In this document: positions 10,236 to 21,573 of the stretch, one piece after another
How the letters are laid out: each line of letters opens with the position of its first letter
Numbering within the stretch: position 1 is the stretch's first letter
Program-made: the position numbers and the translations under genes
Source: Dastarcus helophoroides
Taxonomy: Eukaryota > Arthropoda > Insecta > Coleoptera > Bothrideridae
Length of the DNA stretch: 64,000 nt
NCBI GenBank assembly: GCA_028583605.1
Contig: CM053327.1
Coordinates: 29,810,626-29,874,625, forward strand
Direction: 5' to 3'
The notes under the pieces: generated by a model
What the model saw: the letters and a program-made list of their open reading frames with translations, nothing else
What the model was told of the DNA's origin: nothing
The model's database searches: none

Positions 10236-10560
10236 CGGACTAGTCCTTGGTTATCTTCAAAAATTGAAATACAAAAATTGTCCCCTGAAACCAAGAAAGA
10301 TTAAGAAACACAACAAAGGTTGCCCTAACGCGTTTCGACAGCCAAGCTATCATCTTCAGAGAGATACTGTACAGTTTCGACAGCCAAAAGATTTTTAAAG
10401 ATACTGTACAGTATCTCTCTGATAGTTTGGCTGTCGAAACTGTACAGTATCTCTCTGAAGATGATAGCTTGGCTGTCGAAACGCATTAGAGCAACATTTG
10501 TTGTGTTTTTTAATCTTTCTTGGTTTCAGGGGACAATATTTGTATTTCAATTTTTGAAAT
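10236..10560. repeat. Foldback pair of hairpin repeats, copies 4 and 5
   Basis: A minus-strand copy (core CTGAAGA at 10360-10354) and a plus-strand copy (core at 10455-10461) face each other and make a near-palindrome of about 325 bp. The centre contains repeated CTGTACAGTATCTCTCT words. Both cores have a 6-bp stem II with a TTG loop (GATAGC with GCTGTC, one G-U pair). The minus copy keeps GAAACGCGTT and AGGG, which can pair with CTCT through one wobble. Confidence 0.6.
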
Positions 10561-11199
10561 TTCATCTTTTTTTTAAAATCCGGCTTTTAATGAATGCTTC
10601 GATATGTCAAAAATAATCCGTTTTTTTCAAAATTGTTCTCGAAATTCCAATTTACTGTATTGAAAATTTCGATCTCTTTAAAAGTAAAATTTTAAGAAAT
10701 TAAAAAAAAGGTACACTTTTTAAAATTGTGATGTTATGAACATTCTCGGATCTTTATGTCGAAGATATTCCTATCTTTTATGTGGAAATTTCAAGTTTTT
10801 TGAAAAATTCGACTTCTGTGGAAAATTTGAACATTTTTCAAAAATTTAGGATTTTAAAAATGTTGACCATTTCTCAAAAAATTGTATAATTTTGAATATT
10901 CTGAAAATATTGACCTGCAAATTCAAAAACAATTGGAATTCTGACTGAAAATTTGTACTTTTTCAAAATATTAACTTTTTTTTTAATTTTTGACTTTTTC
11001 TCCAATTTCGACTTTTTGTAAATTAAAACTTTTTTTAAAAAATTACTCTGTTAAATTTGAGCCAATTTCTTGAAATATTTAAAATTTTTTAAAATATCTA
11101 CTTTTTCTCAAAATTATATAAAAAATGTCTTTTCTGAAATGTTTTTACTATAAATCTTAACTTTTTTGAAAATTAAGACCAAAAAATTGAAAATTTCGG
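10561..11199. other. AT-rich filler
   Basis: Permuted words such as TTTTTGAAAATTT and TTCGACTTTT, with no coding potential or element boundary. Confidence 0.55.
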
Positions 11200-12290
11200 C
11201 TTCTTTCTGAAACTCCGGAAATTTTTCCGAAAATTTCAATTGTTTAAATCTTGATATTTTAAAATATAAGTTACACTTCTGTTCAAAATTATTACCTATG
11301 TTAAAAAATTCGATTTTTTTGAAAATTACACTTTTTCCTAAAATCAACTCACCTTCCTCGTAACATTTTGGTCATTTTCTAAAAGTATTTAAATTTTTCT
11401 AAAATTCAGCTTTTGGAATTTTTAATTATTTTTGAAAATATTGATTTAAACGTTTCGAAATTTTTGAAAATTGGATCTACTTCTGTCCAAAATGTTTACC
11501 CATGTTGAAAAATTCGATTTTTTTGAAAATTACATTTTTTCCTGAAATCAACTTACTTTCCTCGTAACATTTTGGCCACTTTTTAGAAGTATTTAAATTT
11601 TTCTAAAATGCAGCTTTTGGAATTTTTAATTATTTTCGAAAATATTGATTTAAACGTTTCGAAATTTTTAAAAATTGGGTCTACTTCCGTTCAAAATGTT
11701 TACCCATGTTAAAAAATTCGATTTTTTTTGAAAATTACATTTTTTCCTAAAATCAACTTACTTTCCTCGTAACATTTTGGCCACTTTTTAAAAGTATTTA
11801 AATTTTTCTAAAATGCAGCTTTTGGAATTTTTAATTATGTTCGAAAATATTCACTTAAACGTTTCGAAATTTTTAAAAATTGGGTCTACTTCTGTTCAAA
11901 ATGTTTACTCATGTTGAAAATTTCGATTTTTTTGAAAATTGGATTTTTTCCTGAAATCAACTTACTTTTCTCGTAACATATTGGCCACTTTTTAAAAGTA
12001 TTTAAATTTTTCTAAAATTCAGTTTTTGGAATTTTTAATTATTTTTGAAAATCTTAATTTAAACGTTTCGAAATTTTTCAAAATTGGTCTACTTCTGTTC
12101 AAAATGTTTACCCATGTTGAAAATTTCGATTTTTTTGAAAATTAGATTTTTTTCTAAAATCAACTTACTTTCTTCGTAACATTTTAATCACTTTTTAAAA
12201 ATGTTTAAGTTTTTCTAAGATTCAACTCATGGAATTTTAAATTATTTTTGAAAATATTGATTTAAATATTTCTAAATTTTTTAAAATTGG
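11200..12290. repeat. Tandem array, unit about 204 bp
   Basis: The word CTCGTAACATTTTGG or a close variant recurs at about 11357, 11561, 11766, 11970 and 12173, a spacing of 203-205 bp. Each unit also holds ATGCAGCTTTTGGAATTTTT-like and AAATGTTTACCCATGTT-like words. Roughly five units are recognisable, with degenerate edges. No gene is inside. It is a short satellite-like array made from the local AT-rich filler. Confidence 0.8.
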
Positions 12291-13490
12291 GCTTTTTTTT
12301 GCAAAATTGCAATTTTTTCTTAAAATTTTAAAATTTTCTCAAAATTTCGATCACTTTGTTATTTTTAACTTTTTTGAAAAATTTCATTTTTATTGAAAAT
12401 TTTTTAAATTTCGATTTATTATTGAAAATATCAATTTTTTTGACAATTTAAACTTTGTAACATATTAACTTTTCAAAACTTTCACTTTTTCTCATAATTT
12501 CGACTTTTTTGATTGGAAATTTCGATTTTTTAAAGTTTTCATTTTTTAAACATTTTGAGAATTTTTTGAAATATTTAATTATGTTGCAAGTTTCGACTTT
12601 TGTGGAATCTTGATTTTCTCTAAAATTTAGATTTTTTTCCCAAAATTTTGACCATTATCTGAAAAATGTCAACTTTTTTCAAGATATCAACTTTTTGTGG
12701 AAATTTGAACTTTTTTCAAATTTTGATTTAAAAATTTCGAATTTTTGGAAAAAATCCAAGTTTTTAAACTTGTACTTTTTGTAAAAGTTCAAATTTTTCG
12801 AATTTTCAACTATTTCGCAAAATTTTCACTTTTATAATTTCTTTTGAAAATTTCTACCTTTTCAAAAAATTGGAACTTTTCAAAATTGTGACATGAAAGT
12901 TTCGACTTATTTCAGAATTTCTACTTTTTTTTAGAAATTCCATTTGTTTGATAATGTGGACTTTTAAATTTATATTTTCTTAAAATTTCGATTTTTTTAA
13001 TTTACATTTTCTTAAAATTTCGATTTTTTTTAAAGGTTGAAGTTTCAAAGTGCATCTCAGTGACAAAAGTATATTCTTACTTAAGTTCCATTTAGTGATT
13101 GAAATGATCTTTGTAACTTTTTAACATATATTTTGAGTTTATTTTTGGAGTTTCTCTTTTAATCTATAATTTTAATTCAAAATTTTGAGTAAAGATCCAG
13201 TTTTAAAGGAAAAACTTTAAAAATAAAATTAAAGTAATTAAAGAAATAATATTGAGAGTTTAACTTATATTTGAAAATTTGGATTTCTTTAAAATAAATT
13301 TGAACAGATATCTGGATTTAGATTAAAAATCGAAAAATGTTTTTCCAATATTTCGATCATCTTCTCGAAAGCTAAATTTTCTATTGAAATTCTGAATTTA
13401 AATTGACATTTCAATCAAAAGACGACAAAAAGAAATATCAAATCAGTTATCAGTTGAAAGTAGAATTGTAATTAATCTTTTAAAAGGGTT
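12291..13490. other. AT-rich filler
   Basis: Dense in words such as TTTCAAAATTTCGAC and TTTTTTGAAAATT, with strong T/A strand asymmetry. No gene or element is identified. Confidence 0.55.
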
Positions 13491-13494
13491 TCCA

Positions 13495-13640
13495 GTCAGC
13501 TTCCCCCTTCAAAAAAGTCACGACATGCCCCTGCTGAAAGTAAGGCCGAAAACGGACTATGGTTTTTGGTTATAAATATTTTCAGCTGTAGTATGTCCTA
13601 TTGTTTCATTACAGAATATTTAATTGACAAAAATGAATAG
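13495..13640 (+). repeat. Decayed copy of hammerhead B/C repeat
   Basis: CTGAAAG, TAAGGCC, GAAAACGGAC and TATGG at 13534-13562 line up with the core of the copies at 19.8 and 48.9 kb, and the downstream TTACAGAATATTTAATTGAC end is also shared. Stem II and the last base of the CTGANGA box are broken, so this copy should be inactive. Confidence 0.6.
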
Positions 13641-13950
13641 GTTTGGTCAATTTCCATATTTTAAGCATAGGGCCGTAGAAGAGCGTTGTGCTAGTGCGTT
13701 ATTTATTGTAAAACCATGTAGAGGTATTTCCTAGAGAAAATATTAAGATTTCACTAATATTTCGTATTTAAAAATGTTCTGTAAATGGCCTTTCATGTTT
13801 ATCAAACAAATCGTTGGTGTGCTTGTAGTAACTGAACCAAGTAAGGACCCTGATAGATTTTGTTGGAATAAACGTATTTTTATTAAACTAGTTTTATTAG
13901 TTATAAGTGAAATTATTTAATATTATACATATAAAGGTTTGTTAATATCA

Positions 13951-14674
13951 TTAGCAGTGTTCACACCAACAGTGTAAACAAATATTATTAAATTTGCATT
14001 TGTAGGATCTGCACTTTTTGATGCAAGATGGTTTTGGGCATCGCTCTGTTGGTTCAATCTTCAGTCCTCTGTTTTCCAAAGTTTCCAATTCTTCCAAATC
14101 TGTGAAAAACGATTTAATAAGCAACTTGTCACGTGTATTTCAAACAAATTATGTTACTTATTTTTGAGAATTTTCTTTTTTAATTTTTCCTAACTAGTAA
14201 CCGAAAAAATGTCATGTAAAAACTACTAAGCCAGCAGTTATCATCTAAATCTAAATTATAGGGAAATATACATTTTTTAAACAAATAAATATGGGGAAAT
14301 GGGGCATTTATTATACCATCTTTTTTTAGGTAAATTAGAAAAAGTTAATTATATAAAAAGTTCTAAAAGGTCTTAATAAAAAATCATGCTACATTTTTTG
14401 TACCTAACAGTAACAAATCAGAACAAGTTAAAAGACAATCTGTAAATTATGTCATGTAAATTCCAATAACAAAAAAGTTGAGGCAATTGAAATGTGTTTG
14501 ATGACCACACACCTATAAACAGCACCATTGGTACCAGAAAAACGCAAAAATAAAAGTTGGTCTTCAAGAAGTTTAAATAAATGCCCATGTCTTACCAGCA
14601 TCGTCAATAGGATTAGCTGCTGCATAAACAACCAATAAGGATATTAAGGCAAGGGCGACGTAAATGGTCTTCAT
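13951..14674 (-). CDS. Secreted 8-cysteine peptide, paralog 3
   Basis: Exons 14596-14674 and 13951-14099 on the minus strand, with a 496-nt phase-1 intron, GGTAAG donor and TTCACAG acceptor. The 75-residue product has a signal peptide (MKTIYVALALISLLVVYA), an acidic linker and cysteines at 47, 52, 56, 61, 67, 70, 72 and 75. It is more diverged than paralogs 1 and 2: R46, S51, I53, R57, K62, L68, H69 and H74 replace other residues, while cysteine spacing and the WCE motif near the C-terminus are kept. AATAAA on the coding strand is at 13884-13879. No lesion is seen. Confidence 0.87.
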
Positions 14675-14728
14675 TTTTGCTCGTTTCGGTAGTTTAATGA
14701 AACTATGGCATTTTAGTTTTTTCGTTCG

Positions 14729-14925
14729 TTTATATATTAGTTTAGAACAAGTAAGTTGTTAGATAAAGAAATTGAAAGCGTCATTTCAGGGATGTTTAGC
14801 TATAACATGGCGCTTCAAATCATTTGGAGTACCTACTTAAGGATAAAAACTACGAAGAGTCTCTTGGATACAGTTTATTTAAAGTTTGCAAATTTGCATA
14901 CTTATTAGATAAGGTCAAGAATTGT
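14729..14925 (-). promoter_or_regulatory. Promoter block of peptide gene 3
   Basis: TTTATATA (14729-14736) lies about 55 bp upstream of the ATG. Farther upstream are TTAGATAAAG (about 14759) and TTAGATAAGG (about 14908), plus words similar to those before genes 1, 2 and 4: GCGCTTCAAAT, TACCTACTTAAGGA and TTTGCATACTTATTAG. Confidence 0.5.
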
Positions 14926-14939
14926 TTTACGGCTTTCTT

Positions 14940-16055
14940 GAGAAGCTAATATGTTTGTACAAGTATCTTGTAAAATTTGGGATTTTATAAAATTTTCTTT
15001 GAGTGTTTAGATCCCCAAATGAGGTTTGGTAATAATTGAACACCTCAGATGCTTCTTCTTCGTTTTCTTAAATACTTAATCTTAAAAATGTTTCTTTATC
15101 AAGTTAGGACTCTTATTATTAAGAGTCTACAAAAGACTAAATTATTTTAGTAATTTGCTCCATGACATTTATGGTTCTAAAACTTGGAGAATTATAATTC
15201 TAAACCTAAATAAGTTTTGCTAAAAATTTATACGTAAGACATTGCTTCTAGTTCTTTAGAAGGCGTCATCCTAACAAAAGTCCTAAGTTAAGTTGAAAAT
15301 TTTAGCTGACTTTCCTTGCTTATTTAGTGCTCTAAACCAAAATCCTTGGCAATCCAAAACTCTAAATTTTTCTTGATAATTTTAACGTATTAAATTTTCT
15401 TGGATTTGCAAAATTTAAACCAAAGTTTTTGAGCCTTCGCAAATTCCTAAAGCTCTGCCTCCTTCAGCTTTTGGAATTTCTTCGAAATGTTAGAGCTACA
15501 CTTTAAATGTTCCTTTTTTCTTGAGATTGATAAAGTTTCATAAATAAGTTGATGTTAGAAGTTTAAAGCAGTATAAAAGTGTGGAATTTTAACGCTAAAT
15601 GAATTTACTTAAAAGGTTAGAGTTCCAGCAGCATAATTTCGATTTTCACATTGGGGTAAAGGTTACTTGGTGGAAAATTTAAAAAGATTGGATAGTCTTG
15701 CCGACAGAAGTGAAAACTTAAAACTGCGGCGTCGTGGTCTAAAATTTTCTTCTCGGGAGATATGAGCATCATCAACAAATTAAATTTTCCCAAAAAATCG
15801 AATGCTGATTCAAACATGATTTCAGTTATCTGTATCTAGGTATCATTTCAATACTAAAAACATTTTTGGCCTGCTAACGTACAGAAATATGGCATCGAAA
15901 GTGTAAAAGTGCAAAATAAATAACAATCAGAAGGCTAACTATCATCATGTGAGTCCCGTGATCTTCAAACCCGTCTATGTTGAAGATATATGTTAAAAGT
16001 GCCAGTGCAGTAGAGATGGCAAGGTCCGAGATTTTAAAGGAATAGAGTCCGGTTA
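14940..16055. other. Intergenic, nothing recognised
   Basis: Composition is more mixed than the AT filler, with repeated TCTAAA and TTTTGAGC-like words. No conserved protein or RNA is seen on either strand. Confidence 0.5.
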
Positions 16056-17326
16056 TACGAGGGCTCCGATAAGTACTTAGCCTCACCACTGTCGCAAGAG
16101 AAATTTACTATCGTGTAGTACATTCTCGTAGACAGCTACTAATTTCAGCCGAATCGGACTCGTAGTTTTGTTTTCACCGCGTGTGGAAGCGGGCGTGCCC
16201 ACGGATTTTATAAAAATGGAAAAAGAGTAATACCGGTCGATGATTCGATTCTTGTTTTTGGAAGGGAAATCGGGTAGCGAAATCAAAGAGCGCTTGGATG
16301 CTGTATACGGTGACTCTTCTCCTTCGAGGACGACCTTCAAAAATTGGTTTAACGAGTTTCAGCGTGGTCGCACGTAGGTTTTTGATGAGCCACGTCCAGG
16401 TGCCCCGAAAACGGCTACTACGGAGGATAACGTGACAAAAACCCACGATCTCGTATTGGCAGACCGCCGATTGAAGCTACGCGAGATAGCTGAGACAGTA
16501 GGCATCTCAAAAGACCGCGTGGGTCACATCCTGCATGAAATTTTGGTCATGAGAAAGCTGTCGGCCCGATGGGTGCCGCGTTTGCTCACTCCGGACAACA
16601 AGCGCAACCGTGAGACCACTTCAGAGTAGGGTTTGACGCTGTTTAAGCCCAATTCGAAGGAGTTTCTGCGTCGTTTCGTGACCGTCTACGAAACATGGAT
16701 CAACTGGTACATGCCAGAGACCAAGAAAGAGTCGAAACAGTGGATTTCACCCGGTGAACGTGCTCCGAAGAAGGCGAAGACTGTCCTATCGGCCGGAAAG
16801 GTGATGGTCACCGTTTTCTGGGATTCACAAGGTGTGACTACCTGGAGAAGGGCAAAACGATTACAGGGCTGTACTATGCCGAATTATTGGGCTGATTCGA
16901 TGCCGAATTGCAGAAAAAACGGCCCCATTTGGCGAAGAAAAAAGTGCTCTTTCACCATGACAACGCACCGGTTCACACCTCCGCCCTCGCCTCGGCCAAA
17001 TTGGTCGAATTTGGGCTACGAACTTTTGCCCCATCCACCGTATTCTCCAGATTTGGTCCCGTGCGGCTTCTATTTATTTCCAAACTTGAAAAAGTCACTC
17101 GCCGAGCAGAAATTTGAGTCGAATGAGAAGGTCATCGCCGCCAAGGAGCGGAGGCCTACTTTGCAAACCTTGAGAAAACGTATTTTTCAGACCGGTTAAA
17201 GAAGTTGGAGCATCGCTGGGTCAGGTGTATCCAAATAAAAGGAGACTACGTTAAGAAATAAATCACCACTTTTCCAAAATTTTCTTTTTTTTTTGTAGGC
17301 TCAGTACTTATCAGACTACACTCGTA
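16056..17326 (+). mobile_element. Mariner transposon, full length but inactive
   Basis: Terminal inverted repeats begin TACGAGGG (16056) and end CACTCGTA (17326) and share GATAAGTACTTAGCC or GATAAGTACTGAGCC inside. TA dinucleotides flank both. The reading frame has the N-terminal helix-turn-helix region (16230-16440 and on, with LREIAETVGISKDRVGHIL), the catalytic stretch with VTVYETW where mariners have an aspartate, HHDNAPVHTS in another frame, and PPYSPDLVPCGFYLF where the third aspartate is glycine. At least two stops and a frameshift break it. It cannot encode an active transposase. Confidence 0.9.
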
Positions 17327-18089
17327 TATCCAATTCTTGCACCCTTTTCATTAGAATTGAAGTATCATATTTCGCTGTACCCAATGTTTGTGTAGGATTT
17401 AATTTTTGAAAAAAATTCCTAGAATTACTCAAATATTATCAAAAAACAAGAATTGAAATAATGTACGGTATACCTATATAAAAAAGCTGTTTATAACAAT
17501 TACAGGTTACAGGTTGTCGGCATCGACTACAAAGAGATAAGGCGAGAGTTACCCTTCTGGTTGTTACTTATTTTGTGACGAAATGATCATTTTACGTTAT
17601 TTTGAAATGTATTTTTCTTTACCTTTTGTTTAAAACTTTAAATTGAACCCGCTTCAGGGAGTTAGCTTGTCGATGTTGGAATGATTCCTTAGTTGGATTA
17701 GGTTGGGGTATTGAATTATATTTAGCATTTCAAAATAAAACAAATTTATATTTTGCCTTCTAGGGCTGCCTGTATGGTTTATGAATGAATCAAAAATTTA
17801 ATCTATATTAATTCGAAACTCCGTTGTTTCCTTATTTCCTTTCCTAGACATGCAGATCTGCACGATTCTAGGATTAATAAATCTTATCAGATTTTCACAA
17901 AACGACAAAACTCGTTATCAGCACACAATTTACATCTCACTTATGACTAACAATAAATATATTGACTCATTTTATCTAAATGGATATCGCACTTTCCAGA
18001 AGACTCACATTATTCATATTTTACAATTTTTATCTACAGTATTGACATGCACCTCAAGTTGCTTTGTTTAAACAAACATGGTTTAGCGC
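17327..18089. other. Intergenic, nothing recognised
   Basis: Only short chance open frames. A duplicated TTACAGGTTACAGGTT word lies near 17500. Confidence 0.5.
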
Positions 18090-19082
18090 AAGGGTCGGTA
18101 AACTTTTAAGACGGAAGAGCCAGCCACAATAAAAAAAACTTGATTTTGTGAATTTTTATTTTTTTTAAGTTCAATCGCTTTCGCAAAGGATAGCCCCATT
18201 ATGCCTTCAAAGCATCGCTAGTAGGATACGGAAACAAGGATAGATGGCGATGAACTGCTTTCTTAAACAAGGATAGGTTGTAATTTTTTGAGAAAATTCC
18301 GTTTGGTAACGAGTCCCATAGCTTGGAAGTTCTGCCTATTGTATTTTTATGTAGAACCTCCATACAAGCATGTTGCCAGGAGGATGCTAATCGGGCTTGG
18401 GTTATTTGTAATTGTAATAATTTTTGAACATTATAACTTAAACTTTTTTCTTAAATTGTCAAAACTTTTCATTTCGAGCTTTCCTAAATATATACAGAAT
18501 TTTTCCAAATTTAGACTTTACATTCTTGCCTTTAACTGTTTCCTCAAAATTGGCGAGCTTTTTCAACAAATTTTAATACTGAGTTGATTTTTTTTAATTC
18601 CATTTTTTCTATATTTTATCTTTTTCCCAAAATTAATTATATTTTCGAAGTTAATACTTAACTCTCGAAATTTGGACCCTTTCCTCAAAAATCCGTGTTT
18701 AAATTCGAGTTTGGGATTTCTTTTGATAAATTTCGAGTGTTTTATTGTCATCTTTTTCCTTTAAATTGCCAAATTATACTTTCAAAGTTTGCTTTTTCCT
18801 AAGAATTCTAGAAATTTAGATTTAATGTCAAAATGTTTAATTTTGAAATTTCAACTTTTGTCTCGAAATATTTAATTCTATTCTTGAAAAAGTGTACTGT
18901 AATTTTGACTCGAAACCCAAAAAATCTAACAATTTTGTAACTGTAGATTTCTTTTTTGCAACTTCCCTTTTAATTTTTACTTTTTTCAATTTCGATTCAA
19001 TTCCAACATCCAAAAACATTGAAAAAAATTGTCTCTTGAAAGAGCCGCATGTGGCCAGTGAGCAGCAGTTGGTCAGTCCCTG
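18090..19082. mobile_element. Non-autonomous hAT-like element
   Basis: The left end reads CAAGGGTCGGTAAACTTTT and the right end, reversed, reads CAGGGACTGACCAACTG with an inner GCCACATGCGGCTCT. This GGTCGGCAAACTTTT plus GAGCCGCATG pattern is typical of hAT family termini. The interior is AT-rich filler plus a retrotransposon fragment. Possible 8-bp target duplications match at only about five positions. No transposase is present. Confidence 0.6.
18165..18400 (-). mobile_element. 3' end of a CR1/jockey-like retrotransposon
   Basis: On the minus strand this matches 57690-57886, including the words CTTCCAAGCTATGG, TTACAACCTATCCTTG and GCATAATGGGGCTA, then an AAAAAAAATAAAAA tail. It is the last part of the reverse transcriptase reading frame and the 3' tail of the same non-LTR family that inserted into the mariner at 57 kb. 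Here it lies inside the hAT-like element. Confidence 0.75.
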
Positions 19083-19674
19083 ATTTAACAGAACATTGAA
19101 CTGAAACACTGTAGCTGTGTAGCTTATTAATAAATCCAATTTCTCCAAAAGAGGTTTTTTTCTTTTACCACGTTAGCAATTACGTATTTCTCCAGCAAGA
19201 CTGGCATTGTCAAGTATCCTAATCTAATTAATAAGCAAAAGAAAGTATTGAATTGATCTACGTTGATATTTATATCGATATAGGCCGCTGTTTACTTTCT
19301 AATTTCAAATTTTTACTTTCTGTAGGTGTGAGCCCAAATTTCAAACAGGGTAGTCGAGTCTAGAAAAAAAAAATGAATTAAGGTGCATACTTCTGACAAA
19401 AAATTCGAAATTTAAAATCGAATTAATCTAAATTTCAAGAAAATACTCAAAATGTATTTTAAAAATTTTTTGAAATTTTAAACTTTAAATTCAATACCAA
19501 ATTTAACATAGAAATGTGACAAGTGAAAGCCAAAAATGTGAATTTAAAATCACAATTTTATGAAAAAATCGCGAGAATCGCAAGTAGAAATTTTAAGATG
19601 GTCAAAAAATAGAGAAGTCTTGAGATTTGCAAAAATAGGCAGAACATTAATGCTGTATGTATACGAATACATAC
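19083..19674. other. AT-rich intergenic stretch
   Basis: No gene or element boundary is recognised. Confidence 0.5.
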
Positions 19675-19885
19675 AAGTCAGTTACAAGTCACCCAATGGA
19701 GGTTAACTCTCTTGGATACTTATACGACTGACTAACGGCTTTAAGTTGAAAGTGTATACAGCCACCTTACCATACTGATGAGGCCAAGGAAGGCCGAAAC
19801 TAGTCTATGGTTGCGGTTGTACATATTTTCAATTTTAAGCACGTTTAACTGCTTAATTACAGAACATTTAATTGTTCATATGTCG
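19675..19885 (+). repeat. Dispersed repeat carrying hammerhead B
   Basis: About 210 bp match 48752-48969 closely from AAGTCAGTTACAAGTCACCC to ACAGAACATTTAATTG. A decayed relative is at 13495-13640, and a short piece (GCAGAACATTTAATT) is near 43127. The unit holds one complete hammerhead ribozyme and no open frame. Its size and composition fit a retrozyme monomer piece or the ribozyme-bearing end of a Penelope-like element. Confidence 0.75.
19757..19821 (+). ncRNA. Hammerhead ribozyme B (type I)
   Basis: CTGATGA (19775-19781), stem II GGCC/GGCC (19782-19785, 19792-19795) with loop AAGGAA, then GAAA (19796-19799). Stem III is A19799-T19804 and C19800-G19803 closed by a 2-nt loop, and the cleavage triplet is GTC (19803-19805). 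Stem I pairs ACCATA (19769-19774) with TATGGT (19806-19811). After an internal loop, TACAGCC (19757-19763) pairs with GGTTGTA (19815-19821), with one G-U pair. All conserved core positions are present and the triplet is the optimal one. Confidence 0.9.
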
Positions 19886-20250
19886 AACATTAATAACAAT
19901 GATAAAAACTAGAATTTATAATTAAACATTTTCAGAATAAATTTTTAAAGTTTTAAGTTGGTGGTTAGGAAAATATCAGCTGCTTTATTTAAAAAGACAA
20001 CGGATTAGATCAAAATGACTTGGAACCCCATTTATTTATGTATCAGAAAAAAACTCAGACGATGATAGTGTCACAACCATTAATGTATGCAAACCGTGTC
20101 AACTTTCAACTATTAATGTATGCAAACCTAGTTTTTTAACAATCCGTTGTGCTGTAAAAAGTGGATTTTTTAAAATAAACATATTTTTGCTAAAATATTT
20201 TTATTAACAAGTTAATGGGTATATAAATTCATGTTTCTTAAAAAAAAATC
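19886..20250. other. Intergenic with a small direct repeat
   Basis: The 17-bp word ATTAATGTATGCAAACC occurs twice (about 20080 and 20112). The 3' region of peptide gene 4, with AATAAA on the minus strand at 20205-20200, lies at the right end. Confidence 0.6.
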
Positions 20251-20722
20251 TTAGCAGTTTTCACACCAGCAATACACACAAATATTGTTAAAACTACATT
20301 TGTAGGATCTGCATTTTTTAGTGCATGTTGGTTTTGGGCATGATTCTGTTGGTTCGATCTTCAGTCCTCTGGTTTGAACGCTCTTCAAATCTGCGGAAAA
20401 ACAAATTTAATCAGCCTTCAATTAAACATATTTAGGTACAAATTTATAAGGAAAAACTTAACCAATAATAGCTGAAAATAAAGAAAGATAAAAATTATTT
20501 CCTATAAATGATTTATTTTGTCTTTGAGAATTATACCTAAATAATACAGATAATAGAATTTTCTGTACAAACGAAAATTTACTAGAAAAGATAGTTTTCA
20601 AACAATTTAAGATAAATGTTAGAGAAATTAAACGGTCTCGTACCTGCACCTTCGATGGGGTTGGAAGCTGCGTAAACAACTAATAAGGACATTAGGGCAA
20701 TAGCGAAGTAGATGGCCTTCAT
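20251..20722 (-). CDS. Secreted 8-cysteine peptide, paralog 4
   Basis: Exons 20644-20722 and 20251-20390 on the minus strand, with a 253-nt phase-1 intron, GGTACGAG donor and CCGCAG acceptor. The product has 72 residues: signal peptide MKAIYFAIALMSLLVVYA, a linker three residues shorter than in paralogs 1-3 (DLKSVQTRGLK), and cysteines at 44, 49, 53, 58, 64, 67, 69 and 72 with unchanged spacing. The cysteine-rich part is nearly the same as paralog 1 (R for K and S for R). No lesion is seen. Confidence 0.87.
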
Positions 20723-20780
20723 TTTTGATTGTAAGTGTTGACTGCTTAATGAAACTATGCGATTTTACCTTTTTTGTTTC

Positions 20781-20975
20781 TTTATATACTCGTTCATTAT
20801 CTTTACAACGTATAAGATGTTAGATAAGAAGCTAAAAAATTAAGCTTAACAGTGACTTAAGTGCGCTTCACATAATTCAGGTAAAATACCTACTTATGTG
20901 CAAAAAGTATTTATAATCTTTTGAATATAGTTTATTAGACAGATGAAAGTATGTTAAATCAGGTCAAGGTTTGAT
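20781..20975 (-). promoter_or_regulatory. Promoter block of peptide gene 4
   Basis: TTTATATA (20781-20788) lies about 59 bp upstream of the ATG. TTAGATAAG (about 20821) and GCGCTTCACATAATTCAGG with TACCTACTTATG (20868-20900) correspond to words before genes 1-3. Confidence 0.5.
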
Positions 20976-21239
20976 TGTTACTTATAACCATATATTTTAC
21001 CTATTTAAATAAATATGTTATCAATGGTGTAAGTGATGTTAGGTGCGTTGACACTAATTAAGCCTTAAAACTAAAGCTCTTAATTAAACACTGTACATTT
21101 TATTAAAGTTCCAAATAAGCTTCTTTCTTTTGACCATATCGTTAATCAATGGCAAGATTTAGGCGATACTATTGTACCCACAGGACAGTATCGATTCAAT
21201 CGTAATGGTGATGAATCGATCCTTCTTTTGCTAATCACA

Positions 21240-21480
21240 ATCAATTAGATTGATATGCCTGATAATGCTAGTGCTGCTGGGGAAATACGCCTAATTTACC
21301 GTGCGCTTATCAGCCTGTCTTGTGCAAATTCTAAAATAATGTCCCCTCAAAAACAACTCCAATAACAGTTTTGGGACCCTTTTTCACGAAATTTCAAATT
21401 TTTTCTGAGACTTCTACTTTTTTTTCGATTTTAGTTTAGAAATTTTAGATTTGACCACAACATTCTGACCTAAGATTTCA
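21240..21480 (+). repeat. Direct repeat, left copy, beside the Penelope-like element
   Basis: GCCTGATAATGCTAGTGCTG, GAAATACGCCTAATTTA and ATTTCAAATTTTTTCTGAG-like words recur in the same order at 23010-23230. The two copies bracket the Penelope-like element at a distance of about 1.76 kb. Confidence 0.75.
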
Positions 21481-21573
21481 GAGGTTAAGTTTGATTTGAA
21501 ATTTCTCTCGAGATTCTAGTTTTATTGCTCGACTTTTTTCCAAGTTTGGACCCTGTCAAAGAACTACTAAAAG

